From the NCBI RefSeq assembly GCF_009818105.1, contig NZ_CP046564.1, positions 2,232,001-2,296,000 on the forward strand: a DNA stretch of 64,000 nucleotides, written 5' to 3'. A program made the position numbers and the translations under genes. Shown piece after piece: positions 1 through 10,009 of the stretch. The stretch comes from Bacillus sp. N1-1. GTDB taxonomy: Bacteria > Bacillota > Bacilli > Bacillales > Guptibacillaceae. Numbering within the stretch: position 1 is the first letter of the stretch; the number at the start of each line of letters is the position of its first letter. The notes beneath the pieces were generated by a model. That model saw nothing but the letters and a program-made list of their open reading frames with translations. It ran no database searches and was not told the origin of the DNA.

Positions 1-47
1 GAAAAATGATTACAACTCGCTTTGACTACTAGAGGGGAGTGAAGAGT

Positions 48-1385
48 ATGCAAACTGCTCACGAGAATCTTGCAGGAAAAGACGAGAAATACGTTTGGCA
101 TGCGATGCGACCATATGATCCGAAATCGACAATGGTAATTGAAAAAGCAAAAGGCGCGTGGTTATCTGATTACGATGGGAATAAATTTCTTGATGCTATG
201 GCGGGTCTTTGGTGTGTTAATGTTGGATACGGTCGAGAAGAGCTCGCTCAGGCAGCTTTCGACCAGCTTAAAGAACTATCTTATTATCCCTTAACACATA
301 CACATGCTCCGGCGATAAAATTAGCGGAAAAGTTAAATGAAATGCTTGGTGGAGGATATGTCATCTTTTTTTCAAATAGTGGTTCTGAAGCAAATGAAAC
401 TGCTTTTAAGATCGCCAGACAATATCATGAGCAAAAAGGGGAAGGAAGCAGACATAAAGTTGTTTCACGCTATAGAGCGTATCATGGGAATACGATGGGG
501 TCATTAGCTGCAACCGGTCAGGCGCAGCGGAAGTATAAGTATGAACCGCTTGGCCAGGGCTTTTTACATGTGCAGCCACCAGATACGTATCGTGATGTTG
601 AAGACGATCGAGTTCAACTTGCTTCTGTCAAAGCAGTTGACGATCTGATGACCTGGGAACTGAGTCAGACAGTAGCAGCAATGATCATGGAGCCCATCAT
701 CACAGGTGGAGGAATCATCATGCCTCAACAAGATTACATGAAATCCGTAAAAGAAGTATGCGAAAAGCACGGTGCTCTTTTAATATGTGATGAAGTAATT
801 TGTGGTTTTGGAAGAACAGGGAAAGCATTTGGTTTTATGAATTATGATGTAAAACCGGACATCGTAACAATGGCAAAGGGGCTAACAAGTGGATACCTTC
901 CTTTATCTGCTACAGCGGTGAAAGAAGAAATCTATGAAGCATTTAAAGGGAAAGATTCATATGATCACTTTCGTCACATAAATACATTCGGGGGTAATCC
1001 TGCATCATGCGCACTTGCTTTAAAAAATCTAGAAATTATGGAGCAGGAAAAGCTTTTTGACCGGTCGCAAGAATTAGGAGAAAAGCTGAAGCGTCAATTA
1101 ACAGAACAGTTATCTTCTCATTCCAATGTCGGTGATATCCGTGGGAAAGGGTTGTTGATTGGAATTGAGCTTGTTGAAGACAAAAGGACAAAAAAACCGC
1201 TTGACGTGGGTGAGCTTAATAAAGTTATCGGTTATTGCAAATCGAAGGGAGTAATCATCGGAAAAAATGGTGATACCGTAGCAGGTTATAATAATGTGCT
1301 TACGATGGCCCCTCCATTAATGATCGAAGAAAAAGACATCGATTTACTTGTGGAAACCATTGTAGCAGGATTATCCCATTTATAA
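48..1385 (+). CDS. Class III PLP-dependent aminotransferase (omega-amino acid:pyruvate type)
   Basis: The 445-residue protein has the class III transaminase layout: the NSGSEAN phosphate-binding segment near residue 110, the CDEV aspartate that contacts the PLP ring nitrogen near 247, and the MAKG segment with the PLP lysine near 275. Family members move an amino group from an omega-amino acid, diamine or related amine to pyruvate or 2-oxoglutarate; the substrate cannot be read from the sequence. A GTG at 39 is in frame, but the AGGGGAG ribosome binding site (about 33-39) overlaps it and sits 8 nt before the ATG at 48, so I chose 48. It is followed directly by an intrinsic terminator and appears to end its own transcript. 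Confidence 0.9.
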   Translation: MQTAHENLAGKDEKYVWHAMRPYDPKSTMVIEKAKGAWLSDYDGNKFLDAMAGLWCVNVGYGREELAQAAFDQLKELSYYPLTHTHAPAIKLAEKLNEMLGGGYVIFFSNSGSEANETAFKIARQYHEQKGEGSRHKVVSRYRAYHGNTMGSLAATGQAQRKYKYEPLGQGFLHVQPPDTYRDVEDDRVQLASVKAVDDLMTWELSQTVAAMIMEPIITGGGIIMPQQDYMKSVKEVCEKHGALLICDEVICGFGRTGKAFGFMNYDVKPDIVTMAKGLTSGYLPLSATAVKEEIYEAFKGKDSYDHFRHINTFGGNPASCALALKNLEIMEQEKLFDRSQELGEKLKRQLTEQLSSHSNVGDIRGKGLLIGIELVEDKRTKKPLDVGELNKVIGYCKSKGVIIGKNGDTVAGYNNVLTMAPPLMIEEKDIDLLVETIVAGLSHL

Positions 1386-1410
1386 AGTGCGCTTCGCGCG
1401 CACTTTTTCC
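1384..1410 (+). terminator. Intrinsic terminator after the aminotransferase
   Basis: Perfect 9-bp stem (AAAGTGCGC / GCGCACTTT) with a 5-nt loop, running into a T tract. It overlaps the stop codon of the aminotransferase gene. Confidence 0.9.
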
Positions 1411-1473
1411 TATGAGCTTGTTATAAAAAAGATTGAATAATTAAAATAATTGGTTTATAGTAAAGGTGTTACA

Positions 1474-1489
1474 TACCGACTGGTTAGTT
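1474..1489 (+). promoter_or_regulatory. TetR-type operator upstream of quinone oxidoreductase
   Basis: TACCGACTGGTTAGTT matches 12 of 16 positions of the perfect palindrome TACTAACCGGTTAGTA found at 47459-47474 before the acyl-CoA dehydrogenase/MaoC operon. It lies about 18 bp before the start codon, where a bound repressor would block transcription. The assignment to a TetR/AcrR-family repressor is an inference from size and symmetry; no such regulator is encoded in the window. Confidence 0.5.
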
Positions 1490-1506
1490 AATAAAGGAGG
1501 ATGGAA

Positions 1507-2490
1507 ATGAAAGCGATTCAATTAACAGAGTTTGGTGGCCCGGAAGTATTAAAACTAATCGACTTGGATGTCCCTGATCCAAAAGGACACGAAGTATTGA
1601 TTGAGATTCAGGCAATCGGAGTTAATTACGCAGATACCGCAAGAAGAGAAGGCCAATATGTTGTGGAAACACCTCTACCATATGTGCCAGGATCTGAAGT
1701 GGCTGGTGTTGTAAAAGCAGTTGGAGAAAAAGTGACTTCTGTAAAACCAGGCTCTTCAGTGGTTACATTATTAGGAACGAAAAATGCAACAGGTTATGCA
1801 GAATATACGTTAGCTGATGAAAGAGGACTCATTGCGATTCCAGAAGGCGTTGATCCTCAGTATGCAGTAGCTCTCCCATTACAGGGATTAAGTGCTTATC
1901 ACACACTTAAGACAATGGGGCGTTTTGAAAATGGTGAAACGGTTCTGATTCATGCTGCAGCAGGCGGCGTTGGAACAATTGCCGTACAGCTCGCCAGACT
2001 ATGGGGAGCTAAAACCATTATTGGTACAGCAAGCAGTGAAGAGAAAAGAAAGCTTGCAGCTGATATGGGAGCAGATATTACGATCGATTATACGAAAGAA
2101 GGCTGGGAACAAGAAGTTTTAGAAGCTACGGAAGGTAAGGGAGTAGACGTTATTCTTGAAATGGCAGGGGGAGACGTTTTCAGAAAATCGTTGAATTGCC
2201 TTGCTCCTTTCGGACGACTCGTCATATATGGGGTAGCAAGTGGAGAACAAAGCCGCTTTTATCCATCTTCCTTAATGGAGAAAAATCAGTCAGTTGTAGG
2301 CTTTTTCCTACCACAGATGATGCGTAAGCCGTCTCTTTATCAGAAGAGTCTAGAAGAACTCCTAAACTATATGCAGACTGGAGAACTTAAATTGACCATC
2401 GGTGGAGTTTTTGAATTAGAAAAGGCAGCTGATGTGCATCGTATGCTTCAAGGACGTCAAACAAAAGGGAAGTTAATCCTAACTCCTTAA
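1507..2490 (+). CDS. Zinc-free quinone oxidoreductase (MDR superfamily)
   Basis: A 327-residue medium-chain dehydrogenase/reductase with a GroES-like N-terminal half and a Rossmann domain carrying HAAAGGVG (about residue 150), typical of NADPH:quinone oxidoreductase/zeta-crystallin proteins. The cysteine-rich structural zinc loop of alcohol dehydrogenases is absent. The family reduces quinones or alpha,beta-unsaturated carbonyls with NADPH. An ATG at 1501 is in frame but abuts the AAAGGAGG ribosome binding site (1493-1500); the ATG at 1507 has a 6-nt spacing and is preferred. The gene has its own operator-like palindrome and terminator, so it is monocistronic. The shared operator hints at a link to acyl-CoA metabolism. 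Confidence 0.88.
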   Translation: MKAIQLTEFGGPEVLKLIDLDVPDPKGHEVLIEIQAIGVNYADTARREGQYVVETPLPYVPGSEVAGVVKAVGEKVTSVKPGSSVVTLLGTKNATGYAEYTLADERGLIAIPEGVDPQYAVALPLQGLSAYHTLKTMGRFENGETVLIHAAAGGVGTIAVQLARLWGAKTIIGTASSEEKRKLAADMGADITIDYTKEGWEQEVLEATEGKGVDVILEMAGGDVFRKSLNCLAPFGRLVIYGVASGEQSRFYPSSLMEKNQSVVGFFLPQMMRKPSLYQKSLEELLNYMQTGELKLTIGGVFELEKAADVHRMLQGRQTKGKLILTP

Positions 2491-2515
2491 TTGCAGAAGG
2501 AAGCGTACATCAAAC

Positions 2516-2543
2516 AAGACGACCGAATTTGGTCGTCTTTTTT
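2516..2543 (+). terminator. Intrinsic terminator after quinone oxidoreductase
   Basis: AAGACGACC / GGTCGTCTT, a 9-bp stem with a 6-nt loop, followed by Ts. Confidence 0.9.
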
Positions 2544-2700
2544 ACATGGAGAAATTAGTTTTGATATTCTCTGTTAGAAAATCGATATTGCCTATTCACT
2601 ATGTTAACACTTTGTGGTAATTTAGTATTGCACTGTGTTAATATTCGAAATATTTTTCAGTGAAACTTTGATGTTATTGAAATTTTTTTCGAAAATTTGC
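2544..2700. other. Intergenic stretch upstream of the odhAB promoter
   Basis: AT-rich sequence with no open reading frame that has a plausible ribosome binding site. I see no convincing structure here before the promoter at 2701. Confidence 0.5.
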
Positions 2701-2730
2701 TTGAAAGTTTTGTGAGCAATCTAATACTAT
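2701..2730 (+). promoter_or_regulatory. Probable sigma-A promoter of odhAB
   Basis: TTGAAA at 2701-2706 and TACTAT at 2725-2730 are separated by 18 bp. This predicts a leader of about 140 nt before the odhA start. Confidence 0.45.
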
Positions 2731-2742
2731 GCTAAAATATCA

Positions 2743-2757
2743 ATGAAAGCGTTTTTT
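2743..2757 (+). promoter_or_regulatory. cre-like catabolite repression site before odhA
   Basis: ATGAAAGCGTTTTTT matches the CcpA cre consensus WTGNAANCGNWNNCW at all positions but one. It sits near the predicted transcription start, where CcpA would repress. Carbon repression of a TCA-cycle enzyme is biologically reasonable, but binding is inferred. Confidence 0.45.
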
Positions 2758-2878
2758 TAAAAGAATGTTTCAAAAAGTGAAAAGAGTGTAAAGAACTAGT
2801 AAGAAACCAAACATTAATAAAGTTAGAAACGGTTCAATGCACGATTTGAGATTAAACCCAGCAGGGAGGTAGCATGCT

Positions 2879-5737
2879 TTGAATACCAAACAGTCCAGAG
2901 TGGAACATCCATGGCAAGAATTTTATGGACCAAACCTTGGCTATGCCATTGAATTATACGAGAAATACCAGGAGGATCCTGAGTCAGTTGATCCTGAAAT
3001 GCGCCAAAAATTTGATCAGTGGGGACCTCCACCTTCATCCCAGGAAGTCATTGAATCTACTAGTCAGCCCGCCAACCTCAAAAAGGTTATTTCTGCTGTT
3101 AAATTAGCCGACAACATTCGTACATATGGGCATTTAGCAGCTGCAATTAATCCGCTAACAAATGAAAAATCTGATCAAGATTTCATGACACCTCAAAAAT
3201 ACGGGCTTTCCGATGAAGACTTGAAAGCGATTCCTGCTCAGGTTATTTGGGAGAATGCACCAAGAGATGTCACCAATGGATTACAAGCAATTCAAAAACT
3301 TCAGGATCTTTATACAAAGTCTATGTCTTATGAGTTTACTCATGTTCATGCTGAAGATGAGCGTAAATGGTTAGATGAGATGGTTGAGAACGATTCTGTA
3401 AGCCGTACGCTTACGAATGACGATCGTATCGCACTGCTAAGAAGGCTAACAGAAGTTGAAGGCTTCGAAAAATTCCTTCATAAAACATTTGTTGGTCAAA
3501 AGCGGTTCTCGATTGAGGGCGTTGATGCTATGGTGCCAATGCTTGACGATGTTATTAAATGCGGTGCAAGTGATGGTGCGAAGAACGTTATGATTGGAAT
3601 GGCTCACCGTGGTCGTTTAAATGTTCTTACACACGTTTTAAATAAGCCATACGAAAAGATTTTTGCGGAATTCCACCATGCACCAAACAAAGAACTAGTT
3701 CCTTCTGAAGGTTCAATGGGTATAAACTATGGTTGGACAGGCGATGTCAAATATCACATGGGTGCTGACAGACAAATCGAGGATTCGGAAACAGCTAGTG
3801 CAACGATTACACTGGCCAATAATCCAAGTCACCTTGAGTTTGTTGATCCTGTTGTAGAAGGCTATGCTCGCGCTGCACAAGAAACACGTAATGAAAAAGG
3901 TGAACCGAAGCAAGATTTCACTAAATCTTTTGCGATATTAATCCATGGTGACGCTGCTTTTCCAGGCGAAGGTGTGGTAGCAGAAACGCTAAACTTAAGT
4001 CAGCTAAAAGGTTATCATACGGGTGGCACAATCCATATCATTGCCAATAACCAGCTAGGATTTACAACTGAAAGCACGGATTCAAGATCTACAAAGTATG
4101 CAAGCGATCTTGCAAAAGGATACGAAATTCCGATTGTTCATGTGAACGCGGATGATCCGGAAGCTTGTCTTGCAGCGATGCATCTTGCTTATGAATATCG
4201 AATGAAATTTAATAAAGATTTCCTTATTGATTTAATTGGCTATCGTCGGTTCGGTCATAATGAAATGGATGATCCAGCTGTTACTCAGCCACATTTATAT
4301 GAAAAAATTAAGAATCACCCTACTGTTCGAGCAAGCTATGCAAAGTATTTAACAGAGCAAAGTGTGATCGAAGAGGGTCAGGGTGAAAAGGTAGATGAAG
4401 AAGTACTTTCTGAGCTCCAGACCGAATACGATAAGATTGCTAAAGGTGGAGACGGCGATGGCGAAGTACAAGAGCTTCAACCACCAAAGGAAATTGTGAA
4501 GGGAATCCCTTCTATAGATACAGCTGTTTCACTAGAAACGCTAAAAGATATTAACAACAAGCTGTTAACCCGTCCAGATGGATTTAATGTCTATCCTAAG
4601 CTTGAGCGCATTCTAAAACGCCGACTTGATATGTTAGAAGAAGGCGGTAAAGTAGACTGGGCGCTAGGTGAAACGTTGGCATTTGCTTCAATTCTTAGCG
4701 ACGGAACGCCAATTCGTATTACAGGGCAGGACTCTCAGCGTGGAACATTCGCTCAGCGTCATCTCGTTCTTCATGATAAAGAAACAGGCGAAACTTTTTG
4801 CCCACTACATGAATTACCAGAAGCTGAATCATCCTTTGCGATTCACAATAGTCCACTTTCTGAAGCATCAGTGGTTGGATTTGAATACGGATATAACGTA
4901 TTTGCACCAGAAACGCTCGTTATTTGGGAAGCGCAGTATGGTGACTTTGCGAATGCCGCTCAGGTCATTTTTGATCAATTCGTTTCGGCCGGTCGAGCTA
5001 AATGGGGACAAAAATCAGGAATGGTTCTTTTACTACCACATGGTTACGAAGGTCAAGGTCCTGAACATTCAAGTGGCCGAGTTGAACGCTTCTTGACATT
5101 AGCTGCTGAAAATAACTGGACAGTTGCTAATTTAACGAGTGCTGCACAATACTTCCATATTTTAAGAAGACAAGCGGCTATTTTAGAGAAACAGGAAGTG
5201 CGTCCACTTGTTATTATGACACCAAAGAGCCTTCTTCGTAATCAACGCACATCATCTCCTGGCTTTGAATTTAGTCAGGGCCAATTCTTGAGTGTTGTTG
5301 AGCAAGCAGGACTTGGTGAAAAGAAAGATAAAGTGGAGCGTATTGTTTTATGTACTGGTAAAGTAGCTGTGGACCTTGCAACTGAAATTGAGTCTTCTGA
5401 TGAGAAGTACGATTGGCTACACGTTCTTAGAGTAGAGCAGCTTTATCCATTCCCTGAAGAAGAAGTAAAAAATATATTTGAACGCTATTCAAACGTCAAA
5501 GAAATTATCTGGTTGCAAGAGGAACCAAAAAATATGGGATCTTGGAATTACATTTCGCCTCGTTTGCGGGAGACGGCACCAGAAGGCGTTTCTGTAAGCT
5601 ATGTAGGACGTCCGGATCGTTCAAGTCCTGCTGGCGGGGAACCGAATGTGCATAAAAAAGATCAAGAACGAATCATTCAAGAAGTACTAGAACCATCTAA
5701 AACTGTTTCCCATCAAGGAGGTAATCGTCGTGATTGA
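2879..5737 (+). CDS. odhA: 2-oxoglutarate dehydrogenase E1 component
   Basis: This 952-residue thiamine-diphosphate enzyme decarboxylates 2-oxoglutarate and passes the succinyl group to the lipoyl domain of E2 in the TCA cycle. The N-terminal [12 protein letters not shown] segment, GMAHRGRLN near residue 240, the HGDAAF thiamine-binding region near 357, and [11 protein letters not shown] in the C-terminal half are characteristic, and the length is close to the roughly 940 residues of Bacillus OdhA. The start is TTG at 2879, 8 nt after GGGAGGT (2864-2870). An ATG five bases upstream (2874) opens only a two-codon frame ending inside the TTG. The gene overlaps odhB by 8 nt, implying translational coupling. 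Confidence 0.96.
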   Translation: MNTKQSRVEHPWQEFYGPNLGYAIELYEKYQEDPESVDPEMRQKFDQWGPPPSSQEVIESTSQPANLKKVISAVKLADNIRTYGHLAAAINPLTNEKSDQDFMTPQKYGLSDEDLKAIPAQVIWENAPRDVTNGLQAIQKLQDLYTKSMSYEFTHVHAEDERKWLDEMVENDSVSRTLTNDDRIALLRRLTEVEGFEKFLHKTFVGQKRFSIEGVDAMVPMLDDVIKCGASDGAKNVMIGMAHRGRLNVLTHVLNKPYEKIFAEFHHAPNKELVPSEGSMGINYGWTGDVKYHMGADRQIEDSETASATITLANNPSHLEFVDPVVEGYARAAQETRNEKGEPKQDFTKSFAILIHGDAAFPGEGVVAETLNLSQLKGYHTGGTIHIIANNQLGFTTESTDSRSTKYASDLAKGYEIPIVHVNADDPEACLAAMHLAYEYRMKFNKDFLIDLIGYRRFGHNEMDDPAVTQPHLYEKIKNHPTVRASYAKYLTEQSVIEEGQGEKVDEEVLSELQTEYDKIAKGGDGDGEVQELQPPKEIVKGIPSIDTAVSLETLKDINNKLLTRPDGFNVYPKLERILKRRLDMLEEGGKVDWALGETLAFASILSDGTPIRITGQDSQRGTFAQRHLVLHDKETGETFCPLHELPEAESSFAIHNSPLSEASVVGFEYGYNVFAPETLVIWEAQYGDFANAAQVIFDQFVSAGRAKWGQKSGMVLLLPHGYEGQGPEHSSGRVERFLTLAAENNWTVANLTSAAQYFHILRRQAAILEKQEVRPLVIMTPKSLLRNQRTSSPGFEFSQGQFLSVVEQAGLGEKKDKVERIVLCTGKVAVDLATEIESSDEKYDWLHVLRVEQLYPFPEEEVKNIFERYSNVKEIIWLQEEPKNMGSWNYISPRLRETAPEGVSVSYVGRPDRSSPAGGEPNVHKKDQERIIQEVLEPSKTVSHQGGNRRD

Positions 5738-7025
5738 AGTTAAAGTACCAGAACTAGCAGAATCCATTACAGAAGGTACCATTTCTCAATGGTTAATCAA
5801 AGTAGGCGACAAAGTTGAAAAAGGTGACAACCTCGTTGAGCTTGAAACAGATAAAGTTAACATTGAAGTGAGTGCAGAAAACGATGGCGTCATCGAAGAG
5901 CTTTTGAAAGAGCCAGGCGATAATGTAGAAGTTGGAGAAATTATTGCTTATCTTGGCAATGGAGAAGGTAGTTCTTCTAAGTCGTCAGATCAAGACTCTT
6001 CTGGAAAAGAAGAAGCAAAAAAAGAAGAGAAAGAAGCCCCTGAAGAAGCAAAATCAAACGATGAGTCAAAGGCGCATGCAACAGAATCTTCAGAAGAAGA
6101 AAAATCTGAGAATGGACGTACAGTAGCTTCACCATCTGCAAGAAAGCTTGCACGTGAACTAGGCGTTGATTTGAATAATGTTGAAACGCGTGATCCATTA
6201 GGTCGCGTTCGCCCAGACGATGTGAAGGCACATGCAGACAAAGCAAACCAAAAAGAAGCGCCTAAAGAAAAGAAACAAGAGGCACCTAAGCAACAAAAGC
6301 AATCTCCTGAAGCGAATGACGGGAAACCGGTCGAGAGAGTTAAGATGTCTCGTCGTCGTCAAACAATTGCGAAACGTCTTGTTGAAGTTCAGCATACTGC
6401 AGCAATGCTTACAACGTTTAACGAAGTAGATATGACGGCAATTATGGAACTTCGTAAGCGTCGTAAAGATAAGTTTCTTGAAGACAATGATGTGAAACTT
6501 GGCTTTATGTCTTTCTTTACGAAAGCAGTCGTTGGCGCACTTAAGAAATATCCACGTCTAAACGCTGAAATTCAAGATACTGATATTGTACTGAAGAAAT
6601 TTTATGATATCGGTATCGCCGTAGGAGCAGAAGAAGGACTAGTAGTACCAGTCGTTCGTGATGCAGACAAGCTATCTTTTGCAGGGATTGAACAGGAAAT
6701 TGGTAATCTTGCAAAGAAAGCACGCGACAATAAACTAAAGCTTGATGAACTACAAGGTGGTTCATTTACGATTACAAACGGTGGGATTTTTGGATCAATG
6801 CTTTCAACACCAATTCTAAATGCACCTCAAGTTGGTATACTAGGTATGCACAAGATTCAGTGGCGACCTATGGCCATTGATCAGGAACGAATGGAAAACC
6901 GTCCGATGATGTACATTGCACTCTCTTATGATCATCGTATTGTAGACGGCGGAGAAGCAGTTAGCTTCCTTGCTAAAATTAAAGAACTTCTTGAAGACCC
7001 AGAGCAGCTTCTTCTTGAAGGATAA
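5730..7025 (+). CDS. odhB: Dihydrolipoyllysine succinyltransferase (E2 of 2-oxoglutarate dehydrogenase)
   Basis: The 431-residue E2 subunit transfers succinyl groups from lipoyllysine to CoA. Domains in order: lipoyl domain (1-77, lipoylated lysine in ETDKVN near 43); a charged Glu/Lys/Ser-rich linker; the peripheral subunit-binding domain ([11 protein letters not shown], about 132-165); a second linker rich in Lys, Gln and Pro; and the catalytic domain (about 200-431) ending with [12 protein letters not shown], which supplies the active-site histidine. The GTG start at 5730 follows CAAGGAGG with good spacing and overlaps the end of odhA. The E3 subunit (lpd) is not in the window. A strong terminator follows, so the operon is odhA-odhB. 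Confidence 0.96.
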   Translation: MIEVKVPELAESITEGTISQWLIKVGDKVEKGDNLVELETDKVNIEVSAENDGVIEELLKEPGDNVEVGEIIAYLGNGEGSSSKSSDQDSSGKEEAKKEEKEAPEEAKSNDESKAHATESSEEEKSENGRTVASPSARKLARELGVDLNNVETRDPLGRVRPDDVKAHADKANQKEAPKEKKQEAPKQQKQSPEANDGKPVERVKMSRRRQTIAKRLVEVQHTAAMLTTFNEVDMTAIMELRKRRKDKFLEDNDVKLGFMSFFTKAVVGALKKYPRLNAEIQDTDIVLKKFYDIGIAVGAEEGLVVPVVRDADKLSFAGIEQEIGNLAKKARDNKLKLDELQGGSFTITNGGIFGSMLSTPILNAPQVGILGMHKIQWRPMAIDQERMENRPMMYIALSYDHRIVDGGEAVSFLAKIKELLEDPEQLLLEG

Positions 7026-7029
7026 AACG

Positions 7030-7064
7030 AAAGAACCTGAATCAGTCGATTCAGGTTCTTTTTT
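7030..7064 (+). terminator. Intrinsic terminator of odhAB
   Basis: AAAGAACCTGAATC / GATTCAGGTTCTTT, 14-bp stem with a 4-nt loop, followed by a T tract. Confidence 0.93.
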
Positions 7065-7148
7065 GCATTTTTAAAAGGAGAAGGTGGAGCCTTTATCTTA
7101 TCGCTCCTGTCATGTAAAATAGAAAGAAAGTTGAAAGGGGTGAAAGAG

Positions 7149-7355
7149 TTGATTCATCAAACATGGAAAGAGACATCGACGATTAAAAAGGTGAAATGCA
7201 TACATACTGATGCAAAGAAGTACATGGTTAACCGCGTTTTAACAGAAGGTCAAACTTATGAAGTGAAAAATGAAACAGAAGAATTTTTATTCGTTTTAGA
7301 CAATAGTGGTAAAATCGGTGGGTTTTATAAAGAATATTTTGAAGAAGTAGAGTGA
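7149..7355 (+). CDS. Small DUF6501-like protein
   Basis: A 68-residue soluble protein with no signal peptide or membrane segment. The pattern KCIHTDAKKYMVNR...GQTYEVKNETEEF...GGFYKEYF resembles the Bacillaceae family I know as DUF6501, whose function is unknown. The frame is open from a TTG at 7131, but AAAGGGGTGA (7134-7143) is the ribosome binding site and lies inside that extension, so the TTG at 7149 is the likely start. It stands alone between terminators. Family assignment is from memory of the sequence pattern and is moderately sure; that it is a real gene is much surer. Confidence 0.75.
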   Translation: MIHQTWKETSTIKKVKCIHTDAKKYMVNRVLTEGQTYEVKNETEEFLFVLDNSGKIGGFYKEYFEEVE

Positions 7356-7365
7356 GGGTATGAAG

Positions 7366-7398
7366 CCAGATCAAAATTGATCTGGTTTTTTATTTTTT
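7366..7398 (+). terminator. Intrinsic terminator after the DUF6501-like gene
   Basis: CCAGATCA / TGATCTGG stem with a short A/T loop, followed by two T runs. Confidence 0.85.
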
Positions 7399-7408
7399 TA
7401 ACGCAAAA

Positions 7409-7438
7409 AGGGACATTGGATTATATCCAATGTCCCTT
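7409..7438 (-). terminator. Intrinsic terminator of the YeeE/YedE gene
   Basis: AAGGGACATTGGAT / ATCCAATGTCCCTT, about 13 bp of perfect stem. Read on the minus strand it is followed by TTTTTGCG. Confidence 0.88.
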
Positions 7439-7445
7439 GCGTAAT

Positions 7446-8690
7446 TTAACAAAATTGATCATTTTTATTAGGGTTCTTTAAACCGAAAATTGGTCTTAAA
7501 TAAAGAGCAAGATAGGATCCTGCCAGAGCGACGATCATCCAAACCCAGCCGTGGAGACTAAAGGAAGCAATTCCGCCAAAATAGGCACCTATATTACAAC
7601 CGAAGGCTAGTCTAGCACCGTATCCCATTAGGAGTCCTCCAATGATGGATGCAGCTGCTAACTTAAATGGCACTCTCCTCATAATAAAGGCACCGCCAGC
7701 GCCAGCTGCTACAAATGCACCAAGAATAACACCAAAGTTCATGACGCTTGTTGAATCAGTAAGAATCGATTGCTGGAGTGCTTCACCTTTCGCACCTGAC
7801 CAATATCCCCATTGTGTTACATCGATTCCAAGAAACAAAGCGATTTTTGATCCCCATAAAGCAAAAGCGGATGTAATTCCCCATGGATTACCGCGCGATA
7901 TCAATGTGAGGGCATTTAAAACAGCTAATGCGATTGCTGCAATCCAAATCGGCCATGAGCCACGAAAAATTCGCTTCCATCCTGATGTTGTAGGAAGAGG
8001 TTTCATTTTTGGTGGCTGTCGTTTTTTAGCGATAAATTTTACAGCGAAAAAGATAATCCCAAATAATGCAAGTTGCACAATCCAGGCACCAAAATATCCT
8101 AATCCAGTATCTTCAGCTAAGGAAATAGCTTGAAAAGAAGGCATTTGATTTACCCAGAAATCAAAGTGCCATGCACCGATGACAGATCCGACGATAAAAC
8201 CGAAAAGAGTAAGTAGCATTTCAGTTTTTCCCCACCCTACTGTATAGAGCGTACCTGAAGCGCATCCGCCGCCTAGCTGCATCCCAATTCCAAATAAGAA
8301 TGAACCAACCACTACGCTTGTTCCAACAGGAAATACATATCCCGTTGGAGTCGTTCCAAATAATCCAAAGCCGTTAGAGAGAATCGGCGCAAACAGCGTG
8401 CTAGCTACCGCAAGCATCAGCATATGCGACTGAATTGCTGTTCCATTTCCTACACTTAATAATTGTCTGAAAGCAGAAGTGAAACCAAATCTTGCATGCA
8501 ATAAACAATAGCCAAGTAATAATCCTAAGGCAAATAAGACAAATTGCTGTATACCTTGGTCCACCAATAATATTAATGCGAGTAGACCAATGACCAAAAA
8601 GCCTCCTGTTAAAACTGGCTTTTGAGGAGCTTTTAAGAAAGGTAACTGTAAATTTGTTTTTGAAGAGTGAACAGGTTGTTCCATTGCCAT
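7446..8690 (-). CDS. YeeE/YedE family sulfur-compound transporter
   Basis: A 414-residue, very hydrophobic protein with about 10-12 membrane segments arranged as two tandem YeeE/YedE (DUF395) repeats. Each repeat carries its cysteine signature: GGGCASGTLY in the first and FGCNIGAY in the second. Characterised relatives (TsuA/YeeE) take up thiosulfate through a path lined by such cysteines, and others are tied to selenium. Unlike many relatives, no TusA/SirA-like sulfur carrier gene is adjacent. The ATG at 8690 follows GAGGTG; a second ATG lies two codons in. A sigma-A promoter is visible upstream. The gene is transcribed divergently from nos. Confidence 0.88.
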   Translation of the reverse strand: MAMEQPVHSSKTNLQLPFLKAPQKPVLTGGFLVIGLLALILLVDQGIQQFVLFALGLLLGYCLLHARFGFTSAFRQLLSVGNGTAIQSHMLMLAVASTLFAPILSNGFGLFGTTPTGYVFPVGTSVVVGSFLFGIGMQLGGGCASGTLYTVGWGKTEMLLTLFGFIVGSVIGAWHFDFWVNQMPSFQAISLAEDTGLGYFGAWIVQLALFGIIFFAVKFIAKKRQPPKMKPLPTTSGWKRIFRGSWPIWIAAIALAVLNALTLISRGNPWGITSAFALWGSKIALFLGIDVTQWGYWSGAKGEALQQSILTDSTSVMNFGVILGAFVAAGAGGAFIMRRVPFKLAAASIIGGLLMGYGARLAFGCNIGAYFGGIASFSLHGWVWMIVALAGSYLALYLRPIFGLKNPNKNDQFC

Positions 8691-8737
8691 GTATAATGCA
8701 CCTCATCCCGATGTATTTAGTATGAATTGATTTGTAT

Positions 8738-8766
8738 ATCCTACATGAATTTTTTATATCTGTAAA
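8738..8766 (-). promoter_or_regulatory. Sigma-A promoter of the YeeE/YedE gene
   Basis: On the minus strand TTTACA (complement of 8761-8766) and TAGGAT (complement of 8738-8743) are separated by exactly 17 bp. The leader would be about 40 nt. Confidence 0.6.
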
Positions 8767-8833
8767 CTATTACATACCAAATCTTTTCAAACCTACCATT
8801 GAAATAGGCAATTCTTTTTCTACTTGGCGATTG

Positions 8834-8842
8834 TGCTATAAT
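8834..8842 (+). promoter_or_regulatory. Extended -10 promoter of nos
   Basis: TGCTATAAT is a perfect TGnTATAAT extended -10 element; no good -35 is present at 17 bp. The start would be about 80 nt before the nos start codon. Confidence 0.55.
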
Positions 8843-8928
8843 TACACGTGTATTAATTGAGATTAATTCTTTCATCAGGAGCTTAAGATTAGGTTTTAAA
8901 ACCGTCTCAGGCTATGGAGGTTGAGACA

Positions 8929-9996
8929 ATGGAAAATGAGCAATTAATAGAAAAAGTATTTGATTTTATTAATCAAGCTTATGCTGAACTAACAATCGAA
9001 CCATCTCGCTTAGAAGAGCGTAAAAAGGAAATTATGCATGAAATTAAGACAACAGGTTCCTATACACATACATATGACGAACTATCTCAAGGGGCTAAGA
9101 TGGCCTGGAGAAACAGCAATAAGTGTATTGGTCGCCTATTCTGGAATACGATGACAGTGTTAGATGCAAGGTATGCTACGAAACCAAAAGAAGTAGCGGG
9201 TGCACTACTGCACCACATTCGCACCGCGACAAACGGGGGAAAAATCAAGCCAACAATTACTATTTTTCAGCCAGGTAAAGTTCGCGTTTGGAATCATCAG
9301 CTTATTCGCTATGCAGGTTATGAAACGGATAAAGGTATCATTGGGGACCCAGATTCACTCGCTTTTACTAAGGAAGTCATGAAACTTGGATGGGAAGGAA
9401 AGGGAACACAATATGATATACTTCCGCTTGTTTTCTCAATGGATGGAGCTTCACCAAGTTTCATTGAAATTCCTAATGAAGACGTACTACAGGTCGTAAT
9501 CCAACACCCTGAATACGATTTTGCTCCTTTAAATGCCCGGTGGTATGGCGTGCCCATCATTTCAGATATGCGATTAGAAATTGGAGGTATTAGTTATGAT
9601 GCTGCGCCATTTAATGGCTGGTATATGGGCACAGAAATAGGGGCAAGAAATTTAGCGGATACTGACCGGTACAATCTTTTGCCGGATGTAGCTAAACTCT
9701 TACAACTAGATACAAGTTCAAATGCATCTCTATGGAAAGATCGGGCATTAGTTGAACTAAATCGGGCTGTCCTTTATTCCTATCAAAATGATGGGGTAAG
9801 TATTGTTGATCATCATACAGCCGCAAAACAATTTCAAAAATTTGAGCAAAATGAAGAGAAGGCGGAGCGAGACGTTACTGGAAATTGGACATGGCTAATT
9901 CCACCTGTGTCGCCAGCTACTACTCATATCTTCCATAAACCTTACAAAAACAAAATTGTAACACCGAACTATTTTTATCAATCAAAACCTTATTAA
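8929..9996 (+). CDS. nos: Bacterial nitric oxide synthase oxygenase
   Basis: A 355-residue stand-alone oxygenase domain that oxidises L-arginine via N-hydroxyarginine to citrulline and NO, using flavodoxin-type donors rather than a fused reductase. The haem-ligand cysteine lies in NKCIGR at residue 66 with the start chosen here, which is the position I recall for the B. subtilis enzyme. The substrate-binding glutamate lies in GWYMGTEIGARN (near 236). An in-frame ATG at 8914 lacks a ribosome binding site; GGAGG at 8916-8920 serves the ATG at 8929 with 8-nt spacing. The next gene starts 13 nt downstream, so the two are co-transcribed. Confidence 0.96.
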   Translation: MENEQLIEKVFDFINQAYAELTIEPSRLEERKKEIMHEIKTTGSYTHTYDELSQGAKMAWRNSNKCIGRLFWNTMTVLDARYATKPKEVAGALLHHIRTATNGGKIKPTITIFQPGKVRVWNHQLIRYAGYETDKGIIGDPDSLAFTKEVMKLGWEGKGTQYDILPLVFSMDGASPSFIEIPNEDVLQVVIQHPEYDFAPLNARWYGVPIISDMRLEIGGISYDAAPFNGWYMGTEIGARNLADTDRYNLLPDVAKLLQLDTSSNASLWKDRALVELNRAVLYSYQNDGVSIVDHHTAAKQFQKFEQNEEKAERDVTGNWTWLIPPVSPATTHIFHKPYKNKIVTPNYFYQSKPY

Positions 9997-10009
9997 GCGA
10001 GGGAGAAAC

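Noticed and set aside
4668..5096. 142-codon alternative frame within odhA
   Set aside because: Out of frame with a highly conserved E1 sequence and without its own signals.
7642..8133. 163-codon open frame on the plus strand
   Set aside because: It lies wholly antisense to the YeeE/YedE gene, lacks a ribosome binding site and shows no family features; it is a shadow of a GC-balanced membrane protein gene.
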